A DNA stretch of 64,000 nucleotides, taken from positions 186,001 to 250,000 of the forward strand of contig NC_015723.1 in NCBI RefSeq assembly GCF_000219215.1, given 5' to 3'. Of this stretch, positions 7,134 to 16,398 are shown one piece after another. The notes under the pieces are model-generated. The model did not search any database. It had not been told where the DNA came from and saw nothing but the letters and a program-made list of their open reading frames with translations. The translations under genes were made by a program, and so were the position numbers. Position 1 is the stretch's first letter. Every line of letters starts with the position of its first letter. Source of the stretch: Cupriavidus necator N-1 (GTDB lineage: Bacteria; Pseudomonadota; Gammaproteobacteria; Burkholderiales; Burkholderiaceae).

Positions 7134-8450
7134 ATGACGCAAGCGATTGAATTCTCCGACAATACCCCCGCACCGTTCCCGGTCTCGCAGGAATTCCAGA
7201 ACATCAAGGAAGCGGCGCACGAGCACCTGCTGACCCGCATCGAAGAGCTTGGCGCGGAGTTCGGCCGCTGGTCGCGCACCGCGATCCAGCGCTTTGTCGA
7301 CCTGGAGCTAGAGAGCTTTACCCGGTTGCGCCGCATCCCCATCAACGAGGCCGAGCTGCGCCAGATTGCCGAGGCGCTGACCAAGGAGCTGGCCGGCTTC
7401 GGGCCGATCGAAGACCTGCTCAACGACCCCGCGGTGGAAGACATCCTGGTCAACGGCCACCTTGACGTCTACGTGTCGCGCCACGGCGTGCTGGAGCGCA
7501 TCCCGGTGCGCTTTACCGACAGCGGCCACCTGCTGCGCATCGTGCGCCGCATCCTGGCGCCGATCGGCAGGCGGCTGGATGAGTCCAACCCGATGGTCGA
7601 TGCGCGCCTGCCCGACGGCGGCCGCATCAACGTGGTGATCCCGCCGCTGGCGCTGGAAGGCCCGGTGGTGTCGATCCGCAAGTTCCGCAAGGACCCGATG
7701 ACGCCTGCTGACCTGCAGGCGCTGGGCACCATGAGCCCCGAGATCTGCGACCTGCTGCAGGCCGCGGTGCAGGCGCGCTGCAATATCCTGGTGAGTGGCG
7801 GCACCAGCTCGGGCAAGACTTCGCTGCTCAACGCGCTGGCCACCTTCGTGCCGACCACCGAGCGCGTCATCACCATCGAGGACACCGCCGAGCTGGCGCT
7901 GAACCACCCGCACGTGGTGCGGCTGGAAAGCCGTCCCGGCGGCTTCGAGGGCACCGGCGCGGTGTCGATCCGCGACCTGCTGCGCAACAGCCTGCGCATG
8001 CGTCCGGACCGCATCATCGTGGGTGAAGTGCGCGGCGGCGAGGTGCTGGAAATGCTGCAGGCGATGAGCACCGGCCACGACGGCTCGATGGGCACCATCC
8101 ACGCCAGCAGCCCGCGCGAATGCCTGTACCGGCTGGAGATGCTGGCCGGTTTTGCCGGCTTCCAGGGCAGCGAGGCGAGCCTGCGCCGGCAGATCGCCAA
8201 CGCCATCGACTTCATCGTGCAGATCGCGCGGCTTTCCAACGGCAAGCGCCGCATCGTCTCGATCACCGAGATCACCGGGCTGGGCGACAACATCATCTCC
8301 ACCCAGGAGCTGTACCGCCACGAGCCCTTCATGAACCCGGACGGCACCGAGACCGACCGCTGGCTCTCGCTCGGCCTGCTGCCGCACTCGCCCAAGCTGG
8401 CGCGCATGCGCGGACAGGGCTTCATGCTGGACGATCGCTTCGATGTCTAG
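7134..8450 (+). CDS. cpaF: Tad secretion ATPase CpaF/TadA
   Basis: A 438-residue hexameric motor ATPase of the VirB11/PulE superfamily, which powers Flp pilus polymerisation at the inner membrane. The Walker A motif SGGTSSGKTSLLNAL is near residue 221, the Walker B region RMRPDRIIVGEVRGGE near 287, and the His-box MSTGHDGSMGTIHA near 310. Length and domain order match the family. It follows cpaE by one base and overlaps tadB by 8 bases, indicating translational coupling. Confidence 0.95.
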   Translation: MTQAIEFSDNTPAPFPVSQEFQNIKEAAHEHLLTRIEELGAEFGRWSRTAIQRFVDLELESFTRLRRIPINEAELRQIAEALTKELAGFGPIEDLLNDPAVEDILVNGHLDVYVSRHGVLERIPVRFTDSGHLLRIVRRILAPIGRRLDESNPMVDARLPDGGRINVVIPPLALEGPVVSIRKFRKDPMTPADLQALGTMSPEICDLLQAAVQARCNILVSGGTSSGKTSLLNALATFVPTTERVITIEDTAELALNHPHVVRLESRPGGFEGTGAVSIRDLLRNSLRMRPDRIIVGEVRGGEVLEMLQAMSTGHDGSMGTIHASSPRECLYRLEMLAGFAGFQGSEASLRRQIANAIDFIVQIARLSNGKRRIVSITEITGLGDNIISTQELYRHEPFMNPDGTETDRWLSLGLLPHSPKLARMRGQGFMLDDRFDV

Positions 8451-9369
8451 CGCCACGCTGCTGCTCGCCGCCATGGCCCTGGTCATCACCGGCCTGGGCC
8501 TGCTGCTGCTGGCCAGCGCGCAGGCGCGTGCACGCCGCGAGCAGCAGCAGGCCTTCCTGCAGGCGCAGACCGAGCAGGTGCGCCTGCGCTATGCGCAGGC
8601 GCCGGATCCGGCGCTGCAAGCGCCCGCGCGCGACCTGCGCCGCCGCTGGGACGACTTTCTGCGGCGTGCCGACCTGGCGCCGACGCGACGCACCGCCATC
8701 GTCTGGATCACGCCGGTGGTGCTGTGCACGCTGGCCGGCGCCGTGGCGGGGCAATGGCTGGGCGCGGTGTCGGCCCTCATCGTGGCGCTGGCCGTGGCGG
8801 CGTTCGCGGCATGGAACCGCGTGCGCCGCCTGCACAAGAAGCTGCTGTCGCAACTGCCCGGGTTCCTGGACGGCGTGGTGCGGCTGATGACGATCGGCAG
8901 CAGCGTGCCGGCGGCGTTCCAGAACTCCATCGCCAATACCGAGGCGCCGCTGCGCCAATGCCTGGTGCAGGCCATACACCTGCAGCGCGCCGGCAAGGAG
9001 CTGGACCAGGCGGTGCTGCAGGTCGGGCGCGTGTACAAGGTCGAGGAACTGGTGCTGGTGGCTTCCGTGCTGCGCCTATCAGTGCGCTACGGCGGCCGCG
9101 CCGATGTGGTGATGGAGCGCACCGCCGCCTTTATGCGCGACCGCGAACAGGCCCAGCGCGAGCTGATGGCGCTGTCGGCCGAGACCCGGCTGTCGGCGTG
9201 GATCCTGGGGCTGCTGCCGCTGGTGGTGGCCGGCGGCCTGTTCATGCTGAACGCGGGCTACATCATGATGATGTGGAAGGATCCCACCGGCAAATCGATG
9301 CTGCTGTCGGCCCTGGCGCTGGAAATTGCCGGGGCGTTCATGCTGTACCGGCTGGCCAAGTCGATCTGA
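8443..9369 (+). CDS. tadB: Tad inner-membrane platform protein TadB
   Basis: A 308-residue membrane protein with the T2SSF/GspF fold that forms the inner-membrane platform of the Tad machine together with TadC. Hydrophobic helices are visible at about residues 4-21, 85-125, 250-273 and 284-303. The conserved cytoplasmic stretch (LPGFLDGVVRLMTIGSSVPAA, then ELVLVASVLRLSVRYGG) is typical. Its ATG lies inside the end of cpaF. Confidence 0.92.
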   Translation: MSSATLLLAAMALVITGLGLLLLASAQARARREQQQAFLQAQTEQVRLRYAQAPDPALQAPARDLRRRWDDFLRRADLAPTRRTAIVWITPVVLCTLAGAVAGQWLGAVSALIVALAVAAFAAWNRVRRLHKKLLSQLPGFLDGVVRLMTIGSSVPAAFQNSIANTEAPLRQCLVQAIHLQRAGKELDQAVLQVGRVYKVEELVLVASVLRLSVRYGGRADVVMERTAAFMRDREQAQRELMALSAETRLSAWILGLLPLVVAGGLFMLNAGYIMMMWKDPTGKSMLLSALALEIAGAFMLYRLAKSI

Positions 9370-9400
9370 GCGGCATGCCAGCACGCAGACAAGAGCCAAC

Positions 9401-10447
9401 ATGGACCGCCTGACACTGATTTCGCTCAGCCTGCTGGTCGCCGCTTGCGGCGTGGGCGTACTGACGCTGCCGCTGTTGCGCGACTGGCGCCAGCGCCGGC
9501 TGGCGGCGCGCACCATCGACGGCGCGCTGGCCCGGCAGCGCGCGGCAGAAGCTGCCCAGGCCGCGCACGCCGCGCAGGCCGCAGCCCCCGCTGCGCCTGG
9601 CGCCCAGGCTGCGGCAAAGGCCGGTGCCGCAGCGCCGCAGGGCAGGGGCGGGGCGGCCACAGCGATTGGGGTGCAACTGGGCGCGCGCGTGGGCGAGCGC
9701 ATCAGCGCTCACTGGCTGGATTCGCGCCTTGGGCGCGCGGTGGTGACGCCGGAAGACCAGCAGTTGCTGGAGCAATGCGGCTGGTACGGGCCGCAGTCGC
9801 GCATGCTGTTCGGCGTGCTGCGGCTGGGGTTGCCGTTGGCGCTGGCGCTGGCTGCCATGCTCTGGCAGGTGGGCGCGGGCGCCTTCGCCATCGTTGCGTG
9901 GGGCTTCGGCACGTTTGCGCTGGCCTACCTGGCCCCCAAGTGGCACCTGCGCCGCCGTGCCGCGGCCCGCCTGCGCATGGTCGATGACGAGCTGCCGGTG
10001 CTGATCGACATGCTGCGCCTGCTGCAGGGCGTGGGCCTGTCGATCGACCAGAGCCTGCAGGTGATCGTGGCCGAGTTCGGCAGCATGCTGCGCGTGCTGG
10101 GGCCGGAGCTGGCACGCGCGAATCAGCAGTTTGCCTCGGGACGCTCGCGCGAACAGACGCTCTTGCGCATCGGCCGGCTGTTCGACAGTGAAGACCTGAA
10201 GAGCCTGATCACGCTGCTGACGCAGGTCGACAAGCACGGCGGCGCGGTGCAGGAGCCGCTGCGCCAGTTCGGCCTGCGCATGCAGGAGGCGCGCAAATCG
10301 CGCATGAAGGACGAGATCGGCCGGCTCACGGTCAAGATGACTGCGGTGATGGTGGTAAGCCTGCTGCCGGTGCTGCTGATCCTGACCGCGGGCCCCGGCT
10401 TTCTAGGGGTGATCCGCATGCTGGCACATATGGGAGGGACGCGATGA
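9401..10447 (+). CDS. tadC: Tad inner-membrane platform protein TadC
   Basis: A 348-residue partner of TadB, also of the T2SSF family. I take the ATG at 9401 (MDRLTLISLSLL), which starts directly with a membrane helix; the frame is open to 9326 but those extra residues overlap tadB and look out of place. The Ala/Gln-rich stretch at about 50-85 is a likely linker. The core motif is DELPVLIDMLRLLQGVGLSI, and C-terminal membrane helices follow. The stop overlaps the tadD start (ATGA). Confidence 0.9.
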   Translation: MDRLTLISLSLLVAACGVGVLTLPLLRDWRQRRLAARTIDGALARQRAAEAAQAAHAAQAAAPAAPGAQAAAKAGAAAPQGRGGAATAIGVQLGARVGERISAHWLDSRLGRAVVTPEDQQLLEQCGWYGPQSRMLFGVLRLGLPLALALAAMLWQVGAGAFAIVAWGFGTFALAYLAPKWHLRRRAAARLRMVDDELPVLIDMLRLLQGVGLSIDQSLQVIVAEFGSMLRVLGPELARANQQFASGRSREQTLLRIGRLFDSEDLKSLITLLTQVDKHGGAVQEPLRQFGLRMQEARKSRMKDEIGRLTVKMTAVMVVSLLPVLLILTAGPGFLGVIRMLAHMGGTR

Positions 10448-11307
10448 CGCGCTCAGTCGGTCCGGCGCTGGGCCGGATCTCCAAAACGGCGGCATGCCTG
10501 CTGCTGGCGGCGCTGTCCGGCTGCGCCGCCAATCAGAACGGCGCCGCGGCCATGCATGAGCAGGCGGAGGCCCAGGTGGAACTGGCCAAGCTGCGCGACA
10601 AGACCGCTCGCGCCGAATACAGCGAGCAGGCGGTCTACCTGGGCCTGATCCGCAAGATGCAGCAGGACGGACTTTACTTCGCCTCGCTGGCGCATATCGA
10701 GGTCTACGTGAAGCGCTTCGGCGCCGGCCCGGAGATCCAGGCCATGCGCGCCGATGCGCTGCGTGAGACCGGGCAGGACAAGGCTGCCACCGATGCTTAC
10801 CAGCAACTTGCAGCGACGTCGCAGGGCGAACAGGCCGCGCATGCGCACCACGGGCTCGGCCTGCTGGCGGGGCGCCAGGATGACTTTGCGCGCGCCGTCA
10901 CCGAGCTGCGCCAGGCCGCCGCGCTCGACCCCGTCAATCCGCGCATCTCCGGCGACCTGGGCTACGCACTGATGCGTGCCGGCGCGCTGCAGGACGCGCG
11001 CGTGCCGGTGATGCAGGCGCTGGAACTGGACGCGCACAATCCGCGTGTGATCAGCAACGCCGTGGTGTGGCTGATGGCCGACGGCAAGCGCGCGCAGGCC
11101 AACGCCATGATGCAGAAGGCCGCACTGCCCGAAGCCACGCGCAGCGCCATCCGCAAGGAAGCCGACCGCATCGCCCGCGCCACCGCGGCGCGCGACCGCG
11201 CAGCGGCCCGTCCTGCGCCGGCAGTGCGGGCGCCATCGAAACCCGCCACGACCGCACCGGCCACCTCGGTGGCGGCCGTGGCCGCAACAGCAGGGGCTAC
11301 CCCATGA
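10444..11307 (+). CDS. tadD: TPR lipoprotein TadD
   Basis: A 287-residue lipoprotein (lipobox LSGC, Cys27) made mainly of tetratricopeptide repeats, clearest at [38 protein letters not shown] and ALELDAHNPRVISNAV. TadD-like proteins act as pilotins or scaffolds for the outer-membrane part of the Tad machine. The C-terminal 50 residues are Ala/Pro/Thr-rich. Four-base overlaps join it to tadC before and to the next gene after. Confidence 0.88.
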   Translation: MTRSVGPALGRISKTAACLLLAALSGCAANQNGAAAMHEQAEAQVELAKLRDKTARAEYSEQAVYLGLIRKMQQDGLYFASLAHIEVYVKRFGAGPEIQAMRADALRETGQDKAATDAYQQLAATSQGEQAAHAHHGLGLLAGRQDDFARAVTELRQAAALDPVNPRISGDLGYALMRAGALQDARVPVMQALELDAHNPRVISNAVVWLMADGKRAQANAMMQKAALPEATRSAIRKEADRIARATAARDRAAARPAPAVRAPSKPATTAPATSVAAVAATAGATP

Positions 11308-11651
11308 CCGCCATATTCCGCATTGCCATCCCTGCGCTCTGCCTGCTGATGCTGGCGCTCGCCGCGCAGGCGCAGACCGACCGTGCCACGACCGAAGCCG
11401 CCACCACCGGCATGCCGGCAGGCAGCCCCGCACAACGCGAGATCGGCGCCGACACGCGTGCCATCCTCGCCATCCAGCGCGAAGGCACGCAGGCCGGCCC
11501 CATGCTGCCGATGCACGGCGAGCAGGCGGCGCTGGGCTATGAGCGCTACATGAACAGCTTCCGCTTCGCGCTGCCGGAGTTCTACACGGGGCAGGCCAAC
11601 GCCAGCACCGCGCGCTCCGGCTCCGCTGGCCAGATGCTGGGCGGCAAATGA
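11304..11651 (+). CDS. Small secreted Tad-locus protein (DUF3613 type)
   Basis: A 115-residue protein with a cleavable signal peptide (MTAIFRIAIPALCLLMLALAAQAQ). Its central motif, EIGADTRAILAIQREGTQAGPMLPMHGEQA, followed by YERYMNSF, matches what I remember of DUF3613 proteins found in Tad loci of beta-proteobacteria. Function is unknown; location and coupling suggest a periplasmic helper of pilus assembly. Four-base overlaps (ATGA) couple it to tadD and tadG. The frame upstream of 11304 lies within tadD and is not used. Confidence 0.8.
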   Translation: MTAIFRIAIPALCLLMLALAAQAQTDRATTEAATTGMPAGSPAQREIGADTRAILAIQREGTQAGPMLPMHGEQAALGYERYMNSFRFALPEFYTGQANASTARSGSAGQMLGGK

Positions 11652-13336
11652 GCTTGCGCCAGCCGCGGCTGCGCCGGGCACCTCGATCCGCGCGCGGCGC
11701 CATCAGTGTGATGGCGGCGCTGCTGATCGCCACCGTGGCGATCGCCGCGCTGGTGTCGATCGACGTGGGGCATGTGTTCATGCGCCAGCGGCAGTTGCAG
11801 AACATGGTGGACCTGGCCGCGATGTCGGCGGCGCAGCAGCTCAAGCGGGCGGATAGCGCGGCGAATCTCAACGCCGCTGTGCTGGGTACGGTCAGAAATA
11901 TCGGTGCGAAGAACGGGTATCCGTCGGGCATTGCCATGGGTTGCGGCGATGCCACCGGTGGCAGCGCGGATGCCATGACTGCCTGCCTTGGCGTGTGGGA
12001 TCCGGCGAGCGGCGGGCCCAGGCATTTCAGCGCTGCCTACAATCCGGCCCAGGTGTCGCCCAATGCCGTGCGCGTTCAGGCCACGCAGACTGTGCCGATC
12101 CTGTTCGTGATCAATGGGGGGGGCGGCCGGCAACTGTTTGCGGAATCGATTGCCAGTGGCAGTCCGCCGGTGGCGGCGTTTTCGCTGGCTACTGGGTTGC
12201 TGGACGTCTCCACTGCCAACAGCATGCTGAGTGTGTTGCTGGGCAATACGGTGAGCTTGTCGTTGGTGGACTGGCAGGGACTGGTCAATACCAACGTGAC
12301 GCTGGACCAGTTGCGGCTCAAAGCGGATGTCGGCACGGTGGACCAGCTGCTGAATACTTCATTGAACCTGCGTGATTTCTACGCGCTGGTGCTTGGCGCC
12401 GCTGGCCGCGACGCGCTGCTGACGACGATGCTGGGCAGCCCGCCAACCGCGCTTGGGGCCAGCGGGGCGGCGGCTACGGTGTCACTGGCCAGGCTGCTTG
12501 ATCTGGGTGTGATGGCGCCTGCGGCATCGTCGGCGGTGGAGGTGGGCCTGAACGTGGCGCAGTTGCTGCTGGCCTCCGCGCAGGTGGCGCGAGGGGATAC
12601 GGCAGTTGCCCTGCCGCTGAACATACCCAAGCTCCCGCTTGGCCTGGGGGGCATCAGCGCCAACCTGCGCGTCATCGAGCCGCCGGTGACGGCGGCGGGT
12701 CCGGCGCGACAGCTCTCCAGCAACCCTGACACCTGGCAGACGACCGCAAGCGCGTCCCAGGTAAAACTGACCCTGATGCTCCAGATCACCGCCAATATCC
12801 TGAAACCGGTACTGGACGCCAACTTGAACGTGCCGCTCTATCTCGATGTGGCCAACGCCACCGCCGACCTGACCAAGCTGCAATGCGCGGCAAATCCTGG
12901 GGACCGCCGTGCCACGATGCACGTCAAGAGCGGTCTCGTCACGGCGTGCCTCACCGATGGCTGCACAAGTAGCGATGTGGTGCTCGGCCAGGCTAAGCTG
13001 GGGCTGTTCGACATTGCGGACGTGATTGCCACGGACGTCCCACGCTATGGCAGCACGGCTGGCCAGGAGGTCACGCTGGCACCGGGCGGGCATGCGCAAG
13101 TTGGTACTGCCGATCCGTTTGGCGGGTTGTTCTCCCAAGTGCTGGCCCTGAAGGTGCGGACCAAGCTGCTGGGGATCCTTAGCGTGCCCATCGATCTCGG
13201 CCCGCTACTCGCGCCGGTCGGGGCAGCGCTCGACGCGCTGGTCCCGCCGCTGCTCAACAGCCTCGGCATCCAGCTAGGCACCGCCGACCTCTGGGTCCAC
13301 AGCATCGACTGCAACAATGCCGAACTGGTGTACTGA
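11648..13336 (+). CDS. tadG: TadG-like pilus assembly protein
   Basis: A 562-residue protein with a single N-terminal membrane helix in the Tad signature context [20 protein letters not shown], followed by [19 protein letters not shown] and the Ala-rich stretch typical of the Flp-locus TadG family. The large remaining part should lie in the periplasm; several of its cysteines are in the C-terminal third. TadG proteins are pseudopilin-like and needed for fibre assembly or anchoring. From about base 11860 the codon use is less GC-biased than in neighbouring genes (more T and A at third positions), which may point to fast divergence. Confidence 0.88.
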   Translation: MSLRQPRLRRAPRSARGAISVMAALLIATVAIAALVSIDVGHVFMRQRQLQNMVDLAAMSAAQQLKRADSAANLNAAVLGTVRNIGAKNGYPSGIAMGCGDATGGSADAMTACLGVWDPASGGPRHFSAAYNPAQVSPNAVRVQATQTVPILFVINGGGGRQLFAESIASGSPPVAAFSLATGLLDVSTANSMLSVLLGNTVSLSLVDWQGLVNTNVTLDQLRLKADVGTVDQLLNTSLNLRDFYALVLGAAGRDALLTTMLGSPPTALGASGAAATVSLARLLDLGVMAPAASSAVEVGLNVAQLLLASAQVARGDTAVALPLNIPKLPLGLGGISANLRVIEPPVTAAGPARQLSSNPDTWQTTASASQVKLTLMLQITANILKPVLDANLNVPLYLDVANATADLTKLQCAANPGDRRATMHVKSGLVTACLTDGCTSSDVVLGQAKLGLFDIADVIATDVPRYGSTAGQEVTLAPGGHAQVGTADPFGGLFSQVLALKVRTKLLGILSVPIDLGPLLAPVGAALDALVPPLLNSLGIQLGTADLWVHSIDCNNAELVY

Positions 13337-13374
13337 GCCATGATCGCGCCAAACCGCCTGATGGCAGAAATCGA

Positions 13375-14739
13375 ATGAAGACAGACCGCTGGGCCTACGA
13401 AAACCTTGAAGTCTACGTGTGGGAAGGCAAGTACGAGATTGCCGACCGCGTCACGCGTTTCCTGGCGCCGCTGGGCGTGGACGTGATCCGCGCCGGCGCG
13501 CTCGAAGCCTTGCCCGCCGAGCCGCGCCTGAAGCCCTGCATCGCGGTGATCAGCGTGTCGGTGATTGGCGCGGCGCGCTTCTCGCTGGACTGGGAGGCCG
13601 CGCACGGCATGCCGGTGATCTGGGTGGCCGGCCCGGGCCGCGAGGCCGATCCCGGACGCTTTCCGCCGGAGTACGCGCATATCCTTGCCGATGACTTCAC
13701 CGGCGCCGACCTGCGCAGCCAGATCGGCAAGCTGCTGCCGCAACTGCTGGCCACGGACGCGCCGGGCGAGCGCGAGGCCGACCTCGTGGCCGGTTCTCCG
13801 GCGATGCGCCAGCTGCTGCAGCATGTGGAAACCTTTGCCGACTTCGGCAGCAACGTGATGCTGTATGGCGAAACCGGTGCGGGCAAGGAACGCATCGCGC
13901 GCCTGTTTCATGAGCGCAACGGCACCTACGGAAAGGGGCCGTTCGTCGCGGTCAACTGCGGCGCGATCCCTGACGGCTTGTTCGAGTCGCAGTTCTTCGG
14001 CCATGCCAAGGGCGCGTTCACCGGCGCCTCATTCGCGCACCGTGGCTATTTCGAGCAGGCCAACGGCGGCACGCTGTTTCTCGATGAAATCGGTGACCTG
14101 CCGCTGTTCCAGCAGGTCAAGCTGCTGCGCGTGCTCGAAGAGAACGTGATCACCCGGCTTGGCTCGACCCTGGCGGTCAAGCTGGATTTCCGGCTGGTGG
14201 CGGCAACCAACAAGGACCTGCGCGACGCGGTGCGGCAGGGGCGCTTCCGCGCCGACCTGTTCTTCCGCCTGGCGGTGATCGAGATGCGCATCCCCAGCCT
14301 GGAAGAGCGTGGCCAGGCCGACAAGGTGGCGCTGCTGCAGTCGTTCCTGCGCCATATGCTGGGGGAATCCGGCTTCGACGCATTGCCGCCGATGCCGGAC
14401 TGGCTCAAGGGCGCGGTCGGCACCGCCTATTTCACCGGCAATGTGCGCGAGCTGCGCAACCTGGCCGAGCGTGTGGGCATCACCGTTCAGCAGACCGGGC
14501 ACTGGGACGAAGAGCGCATCCGGCCGCTGTTCCGCTCGCTGCATCCGGGTGCGTTCGATGGCGGCGAGCGCAACGACCTGCGTGCCGATACGGAAGAACG
14601 CCGCCGCATCCTGGCCGCGCTCGATGCCAATGGCTGGCGGCGGCAGGACACGGCGGCAAGCCTGGGCATCAGCCGCAAGGTGCTGTGGGAAAAGATGCGC
14701 AAGTACCAGATCGCCGACAGCGAGGCCGAGCCGGTGTGA
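13375..14739 (+). CDS. VpsR-like sigma-54 activator
   Basis: A 454-residue bacterial enhancer-binding protein. The N-terminal 130 residues resemble the receiver-like VpsR domain, without an obvious phosphorylation motif. The AAA+ domain has Walker A GETGAGKE (about 165), the sigma-54 contact loop GAFTGA (about 213) and Walker [15 protein letters not shown] (about 230). A Fis-type helix-turn-helix ([16 protein letters not shown]) closes the protein. It starts 38 nt after tadG with no terminator between, so it is probably co-transcribed with or directly regulates the Tad operon. VpsR relatives bind cyclic di-GMP; whether this one does cannot be read from the sequence. Confidence 0.88.
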   Translation: MKTDRWAYENLEVYVWEGKYEIADRVTRFLAPLGVDVIRAGALEALPAEPRLKPCIAVISVSVIGAARFSLDWEAAHGMPVIWVAGPGREADPGRFPPEYAHILADDFTGADLRSQIGKLLPQLLATDAPGEREADLVAGSPAMRQLLQHVETFADFGSNVMLYGETGAGKERIARLFHERNGTYGKGPFVAVNCGAIPDGLFESQFFGHAKGAFTGASFAHRGYFEQANGGTLFLDEIGDLPLFQQVKLLRVLEENVITRLGSTLAVKLDFRLVAATNKDLRDAVRQGRFRADLFFRLAVIEMRIPSLEERGQADKVALLQSFLRHMLGESGFDALPPMPDWLKGAVGTAYFTGNVRELRNLAERVGITVQQTGHWDEERIRPLFRSLHPGAFDGGERNDLRADTEERRRILAALDANGWRRQDTAASLGISRKVLWEKMRKYQIADSEAEPV

Positions 14740-14754
14740 GCGCGCGCATTCGCC

Positions 14755-15111
14755 TCACTGCAGGCGGATCTCCTTCACGTCGAAGTGCGATTCGCCAATC
14801 AGCTCCTTGTCGTACTCGCCGACCAGTTCCACCGTGGTCTGCGCATCCACCGGCTTCTGTGCCGGCCAGAGCCTGGCCTTGACTTTCACCTTCATCTGGC
14901 CGGTGCCGTCCGAGAACAGGTAGTGCTCGTGGCCGACGTTGCTGACGATCTTGCCGCGCAGCATGGCATGCTGGTCGTCCTTGCCTTCCGCCTGCAGCGC
15001 CTTGACGGTCATCGCCGGGATGGCCGACGGGCCGGTGTACTGGGCGCTGGCGCCGGTGGCGGCCAGGCCCAGGGCGAGCGTCAGGGCAGTGGCGGTCAAA
15101 ATGCGTTTCAT
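14755..15111 (-). CDS. YgiW/YdeI-type periplasmic OB-fold protein
   Basis: A 118-residue protein with a signal peptide ending at ASAQ and a BOF (bacterial OB-fold) domain: LRGKIVSNVGHEHYLFSDGTG followed by ELVGEYDKELIGESHFDVKEIR. YgiW-family proteins are periplasmic and linked to tolerance of peroxide, metals or antimicrobial peptides. Its stop lies 15 nt from that of the convergent activator gene, and it is divergent from sbcD across 138 bases. Confidence 0.85.
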   Translation of the reverse strand: MKRILTATALTLALGLAATGASAQYTGPSAIPAMTVKALQAEGKDDQHAMLRGKIVSNVGHEHYLFSDGTGQMKVKVKARLWPAQKPVDAQTTVELVGEYDKELIGESHFDVKEIRLQ

Positions 15112-15249
15112 GAGCGTTCTCCGTTAGCTTCAATCTGGGGGCGACTGCATGCATGATGCACGCGTCCGCCTGAACCATTGCTGAACGGGTGGTCAGGTCG
15201 CGACGCATTATGATGCGGGTTTCGCCCTTTTCATCCACCGGATCCCGGA

Positions 15250-16398
15250 TTGCGTTTCCTTCACACCGCCGACTGGCATCTCGGCCGGCTCTTCCATGCG
15301 CGCAGCCTGCTGGAAGACCAGGCCCATATCCTCGACCAGTTTGTCGAACTGGTCCGCACCGAACGCCCCGACGCCGTGCTGATCGCCGGCGACGTCTACG
15401 ACCGCGCCGTGCCGCCGCCCGAGGCGGTGGCATTGCTCGACGACGTGCTGGGCCGCATCGTCATCGACACCGGCGTGCCGGTGGTGATGATCGCGGGCAA
15501 CCACGACAGCGCGCAGCGGCTGGAATTCGGCGCGCGGCTGATGCGGGCCCAGGGCCTGCACGTGGCCGGCCGCACGCTGGCCGAGGCTGCCTGCGTGACG
15601 CTGCACGATGCCCACGGCGAGGTGCGCATCTACGCGCTGCCGTATGCGGAGCCGGCGGTGGTGCGCGATGCCATGGGCACCGACCTGCCATCGCATGAAG
15701 CCGCGCTGCGCGCGCAGCTCGATGCCATCCGCGCGGTGCATCCGCCGGGCGTGCGTGCCGTGGTGGTGGGCCACGCCTTCGTGGTGGGCGGCGCGGCAAG
15801 CGAATCGGAACGGCCGCTGTCGGTGGGCGGCAGCGGCGCGGTGGCCGCGGACCTGTTCGCCGGCTTCGACCTGGTGGCATTGGGTCACCTGCACCGGCCG
15901 CAGACGCTGGGCGGCGGGCGCGTCCACTATGCGGGCTCGCTGCTGAAGTACTCGCTGTCAGAGTGCGCGCACGACAAATCAGTGTCGAGTATCGAGCTGG
16001 GCGCGGACGGTGCCGTCACCATCACGCCAGTGGCGCTGCAGGCGCTGCGCGACGTGCGCGTGGTGGAAGGCGAACTGGCGCAAGTGCTGGCAGCGGGGGC
16101 CGATGACCCGCAACGCGATGACTATATCCATGCGCGGCTCACCGATACCGGCGCACTGCTGGACCCGATGGCCAGGCTGCGGCAGGTCTATCCCAATGCG
16201 CTCGCGATCGAGCGGACTGTGCTGGCGCGCACCGGCACGGCCTCGGAGGCCGGACGCAAGCTGCGGCAGCTGGGAACCGGCGAGCTCTTTGCCAACTTCT
16301 TCCGCGAAGTGGCGGATGCCGAGCTGGAACCGGACCAGCGTGCCGTGCTCGACCAGGTGCTGACCGGGATCGCCGCCGCGGACAGGGAGTCGGCATGA
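15250..16398 (+). CDS. sbcD: Nuclease SbcCD subunit D
   Basis: A 382-residue Mre11-type phosphoesterase, the nuclease part of SbcCD, which opens hairpins and trims blocked DNA ends. Metallophosphatase motifs are all visible: LHTADWHLG (residues 4-12), AGDVYDRAV, AGNHDSAQR, and the pair VVGHAFVVGG and ALGHLHRPQ. The start is a TTG at 15250 (MRFLHTADW); no better start exists close by. It overlaps sbcC by 4 bases (ATGA). Confidence 0.93.
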   Translation: MRFLHTADWHLGRLFHARSLLEDQAHILDQFVELVRTERPDAVLIAGDVYDRAVPPPEAVALLDDVLGRIVIDTGVPVVMIAGNHDSAQRLEFGARLMRAQGLHVAGRTLAEAACVTLHDAHGEVRIYALPYAEPAVVRDAMGTDLPSHEAALRAQLDAIRAVHPPGVRAVVVGHAFVVGGAASESERPLSVGGSGAVAADLFAGFDLVALGHLHRPQTLGGGRVHYAGSLLKYSLSECAHDKSVSSIELGADGAVTITPVALQALRDVRVVEGELAQVLAAGADDPQRDDYIHARLTDTGALLDPMARLRQVYPNALAIERTVLARTGTASEAGRKLRQLGTGELFANFFREVADAELEPDQRAVLDQVLTGIAAADRESA

